NCBI GenBank assembly: GCA_024500155.1
Contig: CM044871.1
Location: 77,112,402-77,176,401 of the forward strand
DNA from: Chenopodium formosanum
Taxonomy: Eukaryota > Streptophyta > Magnoliopsida > Caryophyllales > Amaranthaceae
Direction of reading: 5' to 3'
Length of the DNA stretch: 64,000 bases
Shown: one piece after another, positions 23,906-36,775 of the stretch
Layout of the letters: every line of letters begins with the position of its first letter
Numbering within the stretch: position 1 is the first letter of the stretch
Made by a program: the position numbers and the translations under genes
Notes under the pieces: model-generated
Told to the model about the DNA's origin: nothing
Databases searched by the model: none
What the model saw: only the letters and a program-made list of their open reading frames with translations

Positions 23906-24463
23906 AAGAAGTTGTATGGGATGATATGTGATATAGGTCATATGAATAGGTCGAATCTTTGCACTTGGACCATGTCTACGTGGAAAAATAAAATTCTCAT
24001 ATCGCCATATCGGCTAACACCACAATCCAGACGGACACTTGCTTCAGGCCAAGTGGACACTTGTCGTCCATTTGACAAAACACCCACGTGGGTCTACCAG
24101 TTCCATAAATATCTCAACATATTTCACTCATAAGATACTATAATGTTCTTATCCTAACACTATCAAATTACCTACTTTCTTAACCATACTAAACCAAATA
24201 CAAGTTAACGGTTTACACTAGGAACAATATTTTTTTTTTTTTTGGGTGCAATGTAAACATGTTAATTAAAAGTAATAGATAAGGAACAATCTGTACTAAA
24301 AGAAATAAGATGAACATAATTATAAAGTCATTGATTTTATATCCATAATACATGGTTACATCAATAATAGGTTATAATTTGAAAATAAGTAGTAACATTC
24401 TATCAAGTAATTTTATTTATCAAAGGGCCGGATAAAAACTAGTCGTACATAGATTTGTGTTTC
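23906..24463. other. Intergenic, no gene seen
   Basis: No coding sequence. A CCACGTGGGTC word (G-box core) near 24090 is followed by CATAAATAT near 24106, which resembles a plant core promoter on the plus strand, but nothing is coded downstream. Poly(T) at 24230-24243. The 3' untranslated part of the lipoxygenase gene should lie just left of 24464. Confidence 0.5.
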
Positions 24464-25604
24464 TCAAATGGAGATGCTATTTGGAACTCCTTTACCAGTG
24501 ACACCACGTTTAGAATGACGCTTCAATAGCTCATAAGGTAAAACACCAACTCCATTTCTATTCTTCAAATCTTTGTTAGCATTCCTTTTATCAATTTCAT
24601 CTTCTAATGCCTTTAACTTTGAATCAAACCTATCAAAAGCTTCCATTATCTTGGGTTCTTCCTTCCATGATGGTTCCAAGCTAGTGCCCAAATATTCCTC
24701 ATCCGGCGAATGAGTTGAAAGTGTATCTAAAATCGCCAAAGCAGTTGCTGCTTGCATTTGAGATGGAAAGCATTGAAGAAGCGTCTCCTCAGGATTTTCA
24801 ATGAAATGCTTCAAGTCATCAACAGGGTCCTCAGTAGGCATCGTAGTCCTAGCGGTTGTAGGCCTATTAGGGAAGTAGCCGGCGTTGGGATACTGTCCAA
24901 AGTTAACAGCTGAGTGGTGCCCTGAAGCAACCCATATTATGGTTGTGACAATGTGAATGAGATCCTCTGATGTTTTAAGATTCGGCCACCACGGTTCATC
25001 TTTCTTGTCACCATGCCCTATTGTTCTTACTTCTGTCCACCAATTTTGAAGCTCTTTATCTGATTCTATAACGCTCGGATTTGGGTAGTAGTGGTTCACA
25101 TATGTAGTAACCCATTCTTTGATTATAGCCCACATGTCTAGGCCGTCTTTTGCATATGGATAGTCATCTATTACTAGCTTTATTCCGTGTGGTTCTAATG
25201 GATCTTCGACTGCCATTCCTCTATTGAATTCCAACAAATAGAATGAAACTTATTACTAATGCCAAAACATAATATATAGTTAGGAGCTATGCAATGAAGT
25301 ACACTGATTATTAATTGGATTTTATGCGAAAAACTACCTAATAAAACCTATAATTTGTGAGAAACTACCTAATAAAAAAATGTTATAAAAAACTACCTAA
25401 TGATTAAAAGGTATAATGTTGTAAAAGACTACTTTTGACTGGATTTCAATATTTGACCGACTTTTCGACATTGACCCACCATAAAACACCTCCAAAAACA
25501 CCTGCTTTCATCCCAAAACCAACACAACCCGCATGAAAACTACCTCAATTAGGCCAAAACCACCCTCCAACCACGAAAACACCCAAACTGGGTGGTTTTA
25601 GGAT

Positions 25605-25635
<31 letters not shown>

Positions 25636-28600
25636 CGGTGGATCAATGCCAGAATAATTGGTCAATTAGAAAATCTGGTTAGAGGTAGTCTTTTACAACA
25701 TACTTCCTTTTAGTAGGTAGTTTTCTTACAATATTTATTTTTTTAAAGATAATTTCTCACAAATTTTAGATTTTATTAGGTAGTTTTTTACAAAAAGTCC
25801 ACATTAATTTGATTTACCTGCTTATAAGGTCAGCCGGTAAGGCTTCTTGATCAAAGCGCCATGCAATGTCATATAGGTAAGAGCTCAACTCCAAGGAGTA
25901 CTTCCCAGGTGAGAAGGTCGTCTCAATGATACCCTCCGCATTAATTAACTTTTGTCGAGCAAGAGCGTTAATTTGCATGGTGTATCGAAAATGAGGACTC
26001 AATAACTTATATATGGGGTGCATTGCACTCAAGCATCGATTTGCAGCAATTATGTATGGTTCCGTGCAACAATGTGTTCTAAGCCTGCAATCACCAATTA
26101 GGAAATTAAATAAGACTTATACATACTTAGTAATGGACAAATTTCACCTTAGTTGATAAGCTAGTCAAGTGAAGTTGTAACTAATATTTCATAAATAATA
26201 CCTCAAAATTGCAACTAATATTTAACGGAAGAAAAAAAAAAGAGCAATAATAATACCAGTGGCTGATCAGTTGATGGTAACCAGTGTCATGTGCAAGTAC
26301 ATGAACTTTGGCAAGCTTCCAAAGCCATTCAGAAGTAGCACACGTTCCCGGTGTAAAAACTTCCTTCCATGGTTCACTCTTTACATCATTTGGAGGTCGT
26401 GTTAACTCAATAGCTAGAGGTTTTAGTGTTTGTTGCTCATCATCTAGGAAAAACAAAGTTCGTGATCCATACAATGTCGTGTTTTCAAGCTTCCTGACTT
26501 TGTTCACAAACGGCAACAATGCATCATGGTAATCTATTATAAACAACCTCTTCTCTTTTATAGCCTGCATCATGGTAATCAACTAATTAATCACCTCGAA
26601 ACTCATGGAAGAGTCAATACTGAAGCTAAAAAATTGTACTTGAAACGTGAATGTATGATCATAAGATTAACCTCTTCAACAGTAATGTTATTCATCTGTT
26701 TTTCCACCACTTCAGTTGTTAAAGCTGATTCTGGTTTGCCGTAAATGTTAGGATCCAGGTTACTCTTTAGTGGCCAATTCTGCAAAATTTGCAAATTACT
26801 TAGAATAATATTGTATGTACAACGGTATATGATGGATTGGTTTATAGTACCAACGTGACATATATTTACGATCTAATTATGAAGATCATACCGTGACACG
26901 CTTGATGCTCAAAGGATTCATGCTAGCAAGAGTTTGGCGTGCGAATTCCTCATCACTTAACCAAGAAAATCTATCACCTAATTTAGTAATCATAAAAGCT
27001 CGTGAACTAGCTAAATATATATAGTCAAAGGTTGTAGTAATAATACTTGATAAAGGAGTAAATCAATCAAAAGGTTAAACTGATGGTTAATGTAGTAATA
27101 ATAATGATGATGTGTGAAGTTCATACGTACGTTTAAATGTATCGGAGGGCTCAAAACGTAGAATTTTGAACTTAAGGTTAACGCTAGCTTTGATGATGCG
27201 ATGAAGCCATTCTAGTGTGCCGCCGATGCGATGAAGCCATTCTAGTGTGCCGCCTCCTAACACACGGTGCTCGTTGTTGACGGGTAGGTTAATATCTTCG
27301 TTATAGAGCAAATCAATGGATGTGTCGTTGTTGACGGGTAGGTTAATTCCTTCGTTATAGAGCAAATCAATGGATGTGAAGAAGGGAAAATGAGAATCTG
27401 GAGTTGCGAATACTTTCTCTTTTATTGTTGGTATAACTGCATGTAACATTGAGTAAATTGTCTTGAACCTGAATTGTGTCTCCTTCAACTGTGAGAAATT
27501 TTCATCTCTAGGTACATACGGTGAACCCTTTTCCAATTGGGTCTCAAAAGTTTGGCCTGTACATTAATATGGATTAGTAGCTAGTTTTACGCAACATATT
27601 TATGTATCTGAATACAGGCAACAACTTGACTTTAACATTATTTATATATTGACTTTGACTATGATTTTATTGGATTAGTCTCAATGAAAAGATTCATACA
27701 TTAATTTATCATTTTTTTAAAAAAATTAATACTTCCGCTATTTTATAGTTGGGATATAATCACTTGTCACGTAGTTTAATAAAGTGATTAGCTTATGTAA
27801 TTAGGCAAATTCATCGAAATAATAAATACACATATTGCCGAGGACAATTTTGCAATGACGACAAAATAAAATTGTAGTATGGTAAGTTGGTAACTACTTA
27901 ATTTTAATCTTTGCCATTTTTTTATTAACACATACAATCTCAACCCCTAATGATATTGGCCAAGATTGAATAATTTTTTTTTCTATACGGTTACAAATTA
28001 AAGATCTATATATCTTCGTAAAATAGATAAATAATTTTTTAAAAAAATGTCTTTTAATATTATTTCATTTCACAATGAAACCTACAAATGGTTGAGATTG
28101 CTTATTAACAATTAATGGTTCAGATTCAAAAACTTCTCATGGATTTATTGTGGCTAACTGGCTATATATTGAAAAGCCATCCAGGTCATAATATATTACC
28201 TAACCCTTCCATATATTCTCATTGTTAAAATTATTTTGATAAAATCTCATTTACCTTGGCTCCTATGATCTGATCAGCTCCAAAAGTCCGTGTCTTGAGG
28301 TTATTATGTAGCAAGTAAATTAAAACAAAGGACATATACATAACACACAAAAACATATACGAAGTACTTCATATTTATAAGTAAACTTATTGTGCATTAT
28401 TATATGTGTCAGTTCTCTTTGCTATCGCAAATATTGCAACTGAATATTCAATGATAAAGTAGCCAGAATTATTAATTTTAGGGCATAGATTAATTGATTT
28501 ATAATTGAATTACCTTGAATAGTAATTTGTTCACGTCCTGTTCTACAACGTCTTGGGTAAGGATGTTCATTACCACCCAATATCGGTCGTATTAACTTAA

Positions 28601-31600
28601 GATCTGTTTTGGGATCTCCAAGGTCATTGTATGTATCGTAGTCATATATCCTCTCAAAGCTTTTGCGCTCTTCTTGTTCCGCTCCATTTCCTCTCAATTT
28701 AAGAAGCTCATCCTTTCTCAATTTCACCAATCCTTTTGGTGTTTGTGATGGCAAGTATGACTACAAAATATTAAAGAGAAATACATATTAAGATATTTGA
28801 ACATTTCTTCTAAATAAACAAAAAATTTATGACGTAAGTTATTTTGGCTTATATTTTACAGAGTATCAAAATGAATACAAGAGGATATGTATAATGGTAA
28901 TTTTAATTGAAAGTGGGTGTGAGCTCGGCCCTTAAATTTTGATTTTGGAAGTGAGATTATAAAACTACAAAATAGAAGGTCAATATCTATAGTATTATAT
29001 AAAGAGAAGGGACATTTTGATTGATAAATTTGACTTTAATTTCTCTTAGGCGGTTATTAGCCTATTTATTCGATTTACTTACCACTTTTATTTTTTATTT
29101 TTTATTTTTTTGAAAGACGGTTTACTTACCACTTAAAAACTTCTCTTTTGTTGTTTTGCATATTCAATTGCATCACTTTTTCTCAGGTTAGTTTTTCTTT
29201 TTATTTGGTCTTTTACTTTTATAGATCTTTCCTTTTTTCGTGGGGTATAATGACTATAATCTAATGGTTCATACAATAATTATATTATATAATTATACTG
29301 TTTTTATTTTTACAAAATGGATATACTGATTTAAATTCACTTTTCATTTTATACAGTACTTCGTACTAATCTTTCCTTTTTTTTCATGGGTTATAATCTA
29401 ATATTTCATACGCTAAGTAATTATTTATATATATTTTTTTGACAAAAAATATTTATATATATTGTTTGAATAGAAGTAATCAATTATATAAATATACTGA
29501 TTTAAGTTGCATAACTTTTTCAGGATTTCATTGTAATCTAAATCTTCCACTCACTAATTTTACATGGATAATTTTTGTAAGTATCTTCCGTTGTTCTTCA
29601 TTATTTCTGTAAGTAAACTCGGATAAATTTTATATCGATACGCAATACTTTGTTATTTACATAGAAATTTGTAGGTAGCTCAATATTAAGAATTTTTCTA
29701 CGTACTTGGATAATTTGTGAATACTTTGTTAGTTTTTATATATATATATTTTTTTCGTATAGTTGATTTTTTGTAATTTAATTTGTCATTTGTTTTGGTT
29801 AGAGGAAGAAAAAGGTTATGGCCTATTACAGTGGTTGCCAAAGTTTCGGTTAAATTTGATTGTCTTTTGGTTGGTAATTTTGGTATGAAGTAGTAAATAT
29901 AATTTATCAATCAAGTGATTGCAATTGATTATTTAGTAATATTTTATAAGTATTCGCTCTTTATAAATGCGCACAGTTTTTTTTTGGGAGAAAAGTTTAC
30001 GTTTTATAACTAATAAGGAGGAAATCTTAGAAGTTTTGGTATATTAATTTGTCTTTGAATGGAATAAATATTAATTAGAAACATCGAAAAGGTTTGGAAG
30101 GATATAAGTATATACCGAGTAGTGTTTTTTAACATTTTGAGTTATACAATATGTTTTCTCATTACATATGAATTTTTCTAAATAATATTTAAACTATTTA
30201 AAACATCTTATATTTTTTGCACGCATTGTGTGCGCCTCTAACCTTGTATAAATAAAATAAGGAAAATGTTATACATATACCTCAGGACTACATATAAGCA
30301 TTAAATTTACACTTGAAAATCGTAAAAAGTTAAGAAATCATAAAAATATAAAACTAATTACACTGATTTACGTGTATTTTTTATCATGAATTCCTAATTT
30401 TATACAATTTCCAAAAATGAATTTAATGCTTATATATAAATAAAGCATACGTTTTCCTGTCAAAAAAAAAAATGCATGTTATCAATTTAATTCGGACAAA
30501 ATAACGTGTGCACTGTGATTATAATTGAGCAATTTTATATTATAATGTAATAGTTGTATATAACGCAAATCATTTTCAATAGATTGATAACATATGGACA
30601 TATGGTTTTATCCATTTATAGGTAACAATGAATTAGTTCAGTTAGTATAAATTAATTAGGTGAACACAATAATAGATAAATAGCTGACACTCTGACAGCT
30701 TCTTGACAGCTTCTTTCACCATATAAGTCACGTTTTATTCACCTTACTTATTTTCACTTATTTAAGAAAAAACACCATTTATGTGAATTAATAAGTTTAC
30801 AAAAATTTTTGTATACATCCGGTTTACAATAATATTAGTGTACATCGAGTAGTATAGGGGTAACTTTAAGTCAATTTAGGGTAACTTTTTGCCTTTCTTT
30901 GGGTAACTTTGAACATAATATGATTTTTTTTACGGCTATTTCACCAAATGTCATTGAGTACTTTAAAAATTCACCAAATGCCATCGAACTTTTCAGAATT
31001 CACCAAATGCCACCGAGTTTTTAAAAAATTCACCGAGTGCCATTAATGACTAACGGTAGTTAACTCCGTTAGTCATTAAGGCTAATTATGCCACGTGGCA
31101 TATTATAATTGGTTCATTTAATTATTATTTTATTTATCAAAAAAATTATAATTAAAAAAAAAAAACTGAACCCCAACCACTCTTCCCACCGCACCACCGC
31201 CCCTACGCCAGCCCAACCCCTTGCCTCCACCCCCACCGGCGACCAACATCGTCGGCGGCCACCCCTCCCCCTGACCCTATGCCCCCTACCATCTGCATCC
31301 ACTCCCCCCCCCCCCCGAAACACCCATCCTCAACACCCTAATAAAACCCCAAAAACGAAATCTCCAAAATCGAAAACCAAATTTGGTTTTCGATTTTAAG
31401 CAAGGTGGTTCGGGGGGTGGAGATGGGAGGGAAAGAGGATGGTTTGGGTTTGTCGGAGCATGAGGGATGGAGTGGAGGGGGTTACGAATTTATGGAAATT
31501 GATATTGGGGTTTAAGGTGTCGAAACCCTAGATTTCGATTTTAGGGGATTTTAATTTAGGGTTCCGGCGTGGTGGTTGAAAAGGTGGAGCTCGGAGGGGA

Positions 31601-32642
31601 TGAACTGATTTGGGTTCTCCGGCGTGGGGAGGGGGGCTTTGGTTGTCGGCGGTGGTGAGGGGAGGGATTTTCGAGGGAGAAGGAGAGTTTAAGAATCGGC
31701 TGGGTGCGTTGTCGACGCGGGCTGGCTACGCTGGGTCGCCGGCGACGCGGTTGTTCAAGGCTGGGTCGCCGACTCGGTTGTTCAGGGCTGGGTCGCCGCC
31801 GCGGTGGGGACTGGTTGGAGGTGGGGATATGGTGGTGGCATTGGTAGACGGTGGTCGGGATGGGTCATGGTGGGTGGGTGTTTTTTTTTTTTTTTTTTTT
31901 AAGTTTTTTATTAAGTAATTAATTTACTAAATTAATAAGCAACCAATCATAAGCCACCACGTGGCATAATTAGCCTTAATGACTAACGGAGTTGACTGTC
32001 GTTAGTCATTAATGGCACTCGGTGAATTTTTTAAAAACTCGGTGGCATTTGGTGAATTCTGAAAAGTTCGATGGCATTTGGTGAATTTTTAAAGTGCTCA
32101 GTGGCATTTGGTGAAATAGCCGTTTTTTTTATAAATCGAACAAGAAAAGTTTTATAAGGGTGATAAAATTACTTTCAATCACTAATAATTGAATTTTAGT
32201 CATTTAAAATGTGATTCTTTACCAATAAAACGTAGATTATTTTTATTTATATTGGGTTACTTTTATACATAGTAGAGTAACTTTTATTCATTTTAGGGGT
32301 AACTTTTGATCACTTTAAGAGAGATTTAAAATGGATGTACAACAATTATTGTACACCCGATTTTTTAAAAAGTATTATAGATAAGATAGATTTAGAAAAA
32401 ATAAATTTTATTACGAGTAGTAAAGGATAATAAGAGTTCTCTAAGTTCAATTTATAACTAGTTGTCAAAAAAAAAAAAAAAATTATAACTAATATAAGCT
32501 CTATTATAAAAGGACTGTACATATTAATTATGATAAAATAAGATAAATTTAGATATATAATAAGTTCATATAAACAAAAATTATGTTTCAAAAAAAAAAT
32601 ATAAACAAAAATCAAATGAATAAAACATATGACCAATTATTT

Positions 32643-32679
<37 letters not shown>

Positions 32680-34428
32680 GTTAGTGAAGAAGACCCTTGG
32701 TTCAGGATCGTCATCTTTGGAATGCAACCATGAATTGCAAGTAATTTCAGATTTGCCAGAACGCAAGCCAAGGACAATATTTTTGATATATATCTCTGTC
32801 TTCTCTTCATTTGTAATTTTGACAGCACCCACTTCACCAAAATCTTCCGGAATATCAAAATTTGCACTAAATTCCAGCTCGTCAGGGATCTCGATATAAT
32901 AAACGTATTCTCCAAGTTCTATAAATCAGCCAGTGCAAAAAAAAAAAAAATAAATAAAATAAATAAATAAATAAATAAAGGCTAGCAGAAAACATTATTC
33001 TTGAGTGTACCTTGTACCCGACATATATACATCTACTCTCATGGTTTATTTAGTCTATTATTTACGAGCCTTGAACTTGGGACTACAGGGGAGGATAACA
33101 GATAAACAGAATCACTACCCCCAACAGCCCCAAGTACCTTCACTTGGTAGAATTCAAACCCAAGATCTCTAAGATCTGAGATAAGAACCTTTTTAAGTGA
33201 GCTAGCACTTTGTATGTTTATATAATAATTGTGTAGCCCTTATAAATTACGATAACTAATAAAAACATGTATTCATCGGTATTACTAACTAATGTTTATT
33301 CTTTTTTAAAGATTTTCTTTACAACCTCTTAATTGTAGTCTTTATTACTCTTTAAACTTATTATGAGGTGAATCTCTATTCTCTATTCTCTAATCAAATA
33401 CATCACCAAGTTGGTAAAGAAGAATAATTATTCCAATTAAAATGAACAAATAAAAAGAAATACATGCAACGTATATGATAGTACCAATTACGTTGGACCG
33501 GAAAGGCTTCAATATTTAAAAAAGATTAATTATTCTCCACAATAAATTTCCATTTTCTTTGTTTAGTATTCGACTATTCGTAGCAACTTGTACCAATTAC
33601 TCTATAGTCTACTAGAGGGAAAATGTTACTCCTTTGTTTGTCTCATATTCTACTTTTAGATGTCTCAAAAATTGCTCTAAGGGACTGAGCGAATACATCC
33701 CTAATATGGAATGCTGGGAGTGGGAAACTTCTTTTATTAACGTCCATGACATGTACTACCTCCGTTTCGTATTATATGCAACTTTGGTGTAATATTTGTG
33801 AGATATAAAAAAATTTTAAAGTTGCATATAATATGAAACGGAGGTAGTATAAAGAAATATTAAAATGTTAAGTGGTAATTCATTACTCTTTTATAAATAC
33901 GTTTCCTTTAATGCATATTCTGACATGCATGTTTTTATTTTGAATAAAAATAGATATGTGTATTGTCTACGCTTATAATTTAAAACAGCTCTCATTACAC
34001 TAATTTGATTAAGTTTAAGTTTAAACCAAATTGAATACTAGAACGAAGGTAGTGTTATAGTGATTTTACTTAATACCTTTCCCATCAACATCCGTAAGCG
34101 TCAAGTAGAAGACTTTTTCCTGAACCAACCAATCCTCAATTTTTTTACCAAAAGGTAATTCTGCTGTGATGGTAACCGTCACACTCTCAACTAGTTTATC
34201 AGGATATAATGTTCCTAATCTTGCTGGAACTGCCCTAACTTCAAGCCCATCCCGCCTTCGGCTTTGGCGGTGAGGGCTAGTTACAGCAGCATCATCACTA
34301 TAAAGGCAATTAAACTGCTTCATGAAAAATAATGCATTATTTTGTTTACTATCTGGGGTAACAAAGGGTTTGGGCAATGAAAACAATGGTAGGGTTTTGT
34401 TGAAACTAAAAGTTGATGTTTTCATCAT
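24464..34428 (-). CDS. 13-lipoxygenase, chloroplast type 2, nine exons, 930 aa
   Basis: Adds O2 to linoleic/linolenic acid, feeding jasmonate and green-leaf volatiles. Exons (minus): 34077-34428, 32677-32918, 28514-28760, 27131-27556, 26892-26977, 26672-26779, 26257-26564, 25818-26084, 24464-25220. All introns are GT-AG and the sum is 2793 nt, in frame. Residues 1-65 are Ser/Thr-rich and basic, like a plastid transit peptide. A PLAT/LH2 domain covers about 75-200, then the lipoxygenase domain. Iron ligands: His584, His589 (HQLISHW), His781, Asn785 (HSAVNFGQY) and the C-terminal Ile930 (GVPNSISI). Exon 4 has two in-frame tandem duplications (18 and 10 residues). ATG 34428 was chosen; a second Met follows at once. 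Nine exons is usual for the family; about 900 aa is the usual length. 13- rather than 9-specificity is inferred from the transit peptide. It may be active, but the duplications need testing. Confidence 0.92.
25319..25799. mobile_element. Foldback element in lipoxygenase intron 8
   Basis: Inverted arms: AAAAACTACCTAATAAAA on the left and its complement TTTTATTAGGTAGTTTTTT on the right, with further matching words inward (AATTTGTGAGAAA, GTTGTAAAAGACTAC). The centre has a poly(T) run (25610-25635). Flanks share ATTAATTG/ATTAATTTG. It may be a small MULE-like element. Confidence 0.55.
27195..27254 (-). repeat. 30-bp tandem duplication in exon 4
   Basis: Two identical 30-bp units, 27195-27224 and 27225-27254. 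In the protein they give GGTLEWLHRI twice. The frame is kept. One copy aligns with the usual lipoxygenase segment GG.L...LPR, so the second is extra. Confidence 0.9.
27271..27378 (-). repeat. 54-bp tandem duplication in exon 4
   Basis: Two 54-bp units, 27271-27324 and 27325-27378, with two base differences. In the protein they give TSIDLLYNEGINLPVNND then TSIDLLYNEDINLPVNNE. The frame is kept. Other plant lipoxygenases have one such (A)ID.L(F/Y)NEG(V/I)NLP segment. Confidence 0.9.
28988..30245 (+). mobile_element. Possible Helitron-like element in lipoxygenase intron 2
   Basis: The left end TCTATAGTATTATATAAAGA resembles the TC start of plant Helitrons. Near the right end there is a hairpin GCACGCATTGTGTGC and then CTAA. 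The A before the left end fits; the base after CTAA is C, not the expected T. No Rep-helicase frame. Tentative. Confidence 0.4.
30259..30458. mobile_element. Small MITE in lipoxygenase intron 2
   Basis: Imperfect inverted ends: AGGAAAATGTTATAC on the left and GCATACGTTTTCCT on the right. Inner arms also pair (TATAAGCATTAAATT and AATTTAATGCTTATA). About 200 bp, no frame. Confidence 0.5.
30794..32375. mobile_element. MITE with GGTAACTTT repeats, split by a nested element
   Basis: Left part (30794-30923) and right part (32131-32375) have inverted words: GTACATC and GGTAACTTT on the left, AAAGTTACCC-type complement and GATGTAC on the right, plus GTACAATAATTGTTGTAC-like ends. They read as two halves of one element, opened by the insertion at 30932. 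Confidence 0.4.
30932..32123. mobile_element. Long-TIR (MULE-like) element in lipoxygenase intron 2, 1192 bp
   Basis: Inverted arms of about 170 bp. The left starts ACGGCTATTTCACCAAATG and the right is its complement, ending in GCCGT. Each arm holds repeats of TTCACCAAATGCCA about every 30 bp. T-runs of 8 and 7 bases flank it and may be the target duplication. The core is GC-rich (proline/glycine-like frames in both directions) and may be captured host DNA; no transposase is seen. Confidence 0.7.
33756..33847. mobile_element. Stowaway-like MITE in lipoxygenase intron 1
   Basis: 92 bp with nearly perfect inverted arms, CTACCTCCGTTTCGTATTAT on the left and its complement on the right, flanked by TA on both sides. 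This is the usual form of plant Tc1/mariner MITEs. Confidence 0.88.
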
Positions 34429-34516
34429 TTTGTTTTTCTAACTATAGAAGATTTGATGATATAAGACAAGAGGTTTGGATTGTTGTTGTGATGAAAATGG
34501 AGGTCTAATATGTTGG

Positions 34517-34527
34517 CTTTTTATAGA
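34517..34527 (-). promoter_or_regulatory. Probable TATA box of the lipoxygenase gene
   Basis: CTATAAAAAGC on the minus strand, about 90-100 bp upstream of the ATG at 34428. Spacing fits a short 5' untranslated region. Confidence 0.55.
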
Positions 34528-34925
34528 TGGTGATGAAGGGCTTGCTGGGAATTTATCAATTCTTGGAATTTTGAACTTGTAACATAGTACAGAAATAATT
34601 TAAATTTCAGAAAATAAAGCAACTAGGTTATTTTTAGAAGGGACAAAATTGACTAATTTAGCCAAATGTACTTCACCTTATTTCGTATTATGAAAAAAAA
34701 TGTTCCGCTTGATTAAAAAAACATGTTAGAATATCTGAATATGTGATTCACTAACTGGTTTCCGTCCATCCCGTTTTTTTTTTTTTTTTTTTTAATTTTT
34801 TTTGTTATCCCGTTTTGTTCATTGCATTGATAAAATTTACTGTGGCCTGTAGTGGTTCCATGAGCTCTTTCAGTCTTTCTCTTCAAGAAAATAATATTTT
34901 ACTCTGTAATATTGTTATATTAGAT
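34528..34925. other. Upstream region of the lipoxygenase gene
   Basis: No gene. AT-rich, with a poly(T) run at 34775-34810. It should hold the lipoxygenase promoter. Confidence 0.4.
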
Positions 34926-35461
34926 TAGGGCCCGTGAAATGCACAGTAATTTCACAACTTTTAATTAGAATAGTAATTAATAATTCTTTTAATAAAGATA
35001 TCATAAAAAAAATAATTATAATATATTTATTATCACAACTCAACTCATTTAACTTCAAATCAAAACACAACACGAGATGATACGACACAATTGTCAACTC
35101 TAATTTAAAAATTAAAATAAACAAAGTAAAATGTATGAAAAATATTGTAATATAAGGTCTTATTCTCTTCACCTTAAAAAAATAATATTAAGTAAAAATA
35201 ATTTCAGTTTAGTAAAAATAAGTTCAGTTCAGTAAAATTAATTTCAGTTCAGCAAAAATAATTTCAGTTCAGTAAAAATAAGTTCAGTTCAGTAAAATTC
35301 AGTTTTCTTAAAGAAGAATTATAATAAAAAATCAGTAAAAATAATTTCAGTTCAGTAAAAATAATTTCAGTTCAGTAAAATTAAGTACAGTTCAGTAAAA
35401 ATAAGTTCAGTTCAGTAAAAATAATTTCAATTCAGCAAAATTAAGGTGAATTAAACAGGGC
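34926..35461. mobile_element. MITE-like element with a 20-bp tandem array
   Basis: The ends are AGGGCCCGTGAAATGCACAG on the left and CAGGGCCT on the right. The right half (35195-35440) is about 12 units of the type AGTTCAGTAAAAATAATTTC. A partial relative begins at 40667 (GGGCCTGTTCTCATTGACTG and then TGAACTGAACTG). No frame is credible. Confidence 0.5.
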
Positions 35462-35836
35462 CTAAATATGAAAAATGTATGAATCTCTTTCCTAGCAAGC
35501 TTTTCACACACACACACTCTCTTTTAATAAGAAATTCCTTGTTTTAATAATGGTAGAGTTGTACATAATAATATGTATGTAACAATTTATGTTAAGAATT
35601 TGATTTGATTTTTGCTTAAGTTTATGGTAACCATATATTGTGATATGATACATTAAATCTTTTTTATTCTTTTATTTATGTAAAATATTTGATAAAAAAA
35701 AACAAAAATAAAATAAAATAAAATAAAAATTAAGGGACACACCAGAAAATGAGACGTGTTATTTTTGGTGTGTCTTTTAGTACAAAGTTATTGATATTGA
35801 TATATTTGGAAATGTATAACAATTACTAAAGTATTA

Positions 35837-36096
35837 CTCTATTCGTGTTTAAATAAATATAACATTTTTTTTTCGATCAGTGTGTTAAATAAAGGAAATA
35901 TTTCCTTTTTTATTTTCTACTTTTTTGATAATATTCTCTCTATTTTTTAATATCATTAAAATTAATGGTCCCCACAAAATCCCTTATCTCTCTCATCTAC
36001 TTATACCCCACCACCTATTATTTTAATAAATTTAACTAACCTTTTCTAAAACTACGTAAAAGTTAAAATGTTTCATTTATTTAAACACGGAGGGAG
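35837..36096. mobile_element. Stowaway-like MITE, 260 bp
   Basis: The left end CTCTATTCGTGTTTAAATAA pairs with the right end TTATTTAAACACGGAGGGAG. TA flanks it on both sides. Confidence 0.8.
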
Positions 36097-36144
36097 TATA
36101 AATGCACATAGAAGATAGAGAAAAAGGAGGAGAGATATATGTAA

Positions 36145-36456
36145 GGGGGCATTTGGTTTACAAACTGGTATGGGGTTGGAATCAGGAATGAAACCATAGT
36201 GGTATGAGTTTGGAACTTGATTCTTAATACCATATGTTTGGTATGATTATTAAATGCAATGTTTTTATTTTATTTAATGCCTAAATGTATGGGAATGAGC
36301 CAAACCTACCTCCCCTCTAAGGTTTCTAAACCCCATACCTTGGGGGTTTGAGGTATGTGTTTGAAACTTATAAAATCATAAAACAAACGTAAGATATGGG
36401 TTTAAACCATTCTAAACCCATACCTTATACCTTAATTATGTGAACCAAACACCCCC
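36145..36456. mobile_element. Tourist-like MITE, 312 bp
   Basis: The left end is GGGGGCATTTGGTT and the right end is AACCAAACACCCCC. A TAA target duplication lies at 36142-36144 and 36457-36459, as for PIF/Harbinger elements. Confidence 0.82.
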
Positions 36457-36775
36457 TAAGTTGGAATCAATTTTTAATTGTACCACTGAAAGTTTATATA
36501 ATGAGTATCATAGGATTTTCAGTGGTACTATATCTATCTGCATGTAGTTAACAACTTAACACCATTGAATATACCCTTGAAAATGCATATCTATATTCTA
36601 TACTCCCTTTAACGGCTCAAAATGATAATCGCACTTTTATTGTACATGCATGATAAAAAAATTCTTAAGATGACAAGCTTGTTCTAATGGAGTTTCGTTA
36701 TGCAAAGAGAAATACAGATAAGGGGTAAGAGTGTAATTACACGTGATACCTATTTTGAATTTAGAGTAGTACCAT

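Noticed and set aside
31109..31918. Pro-rich and Gly-rich frames in the long-TIR element
   Set aside because: GC-skewed low-complexity sequence; frames exist in both directions without domain words.
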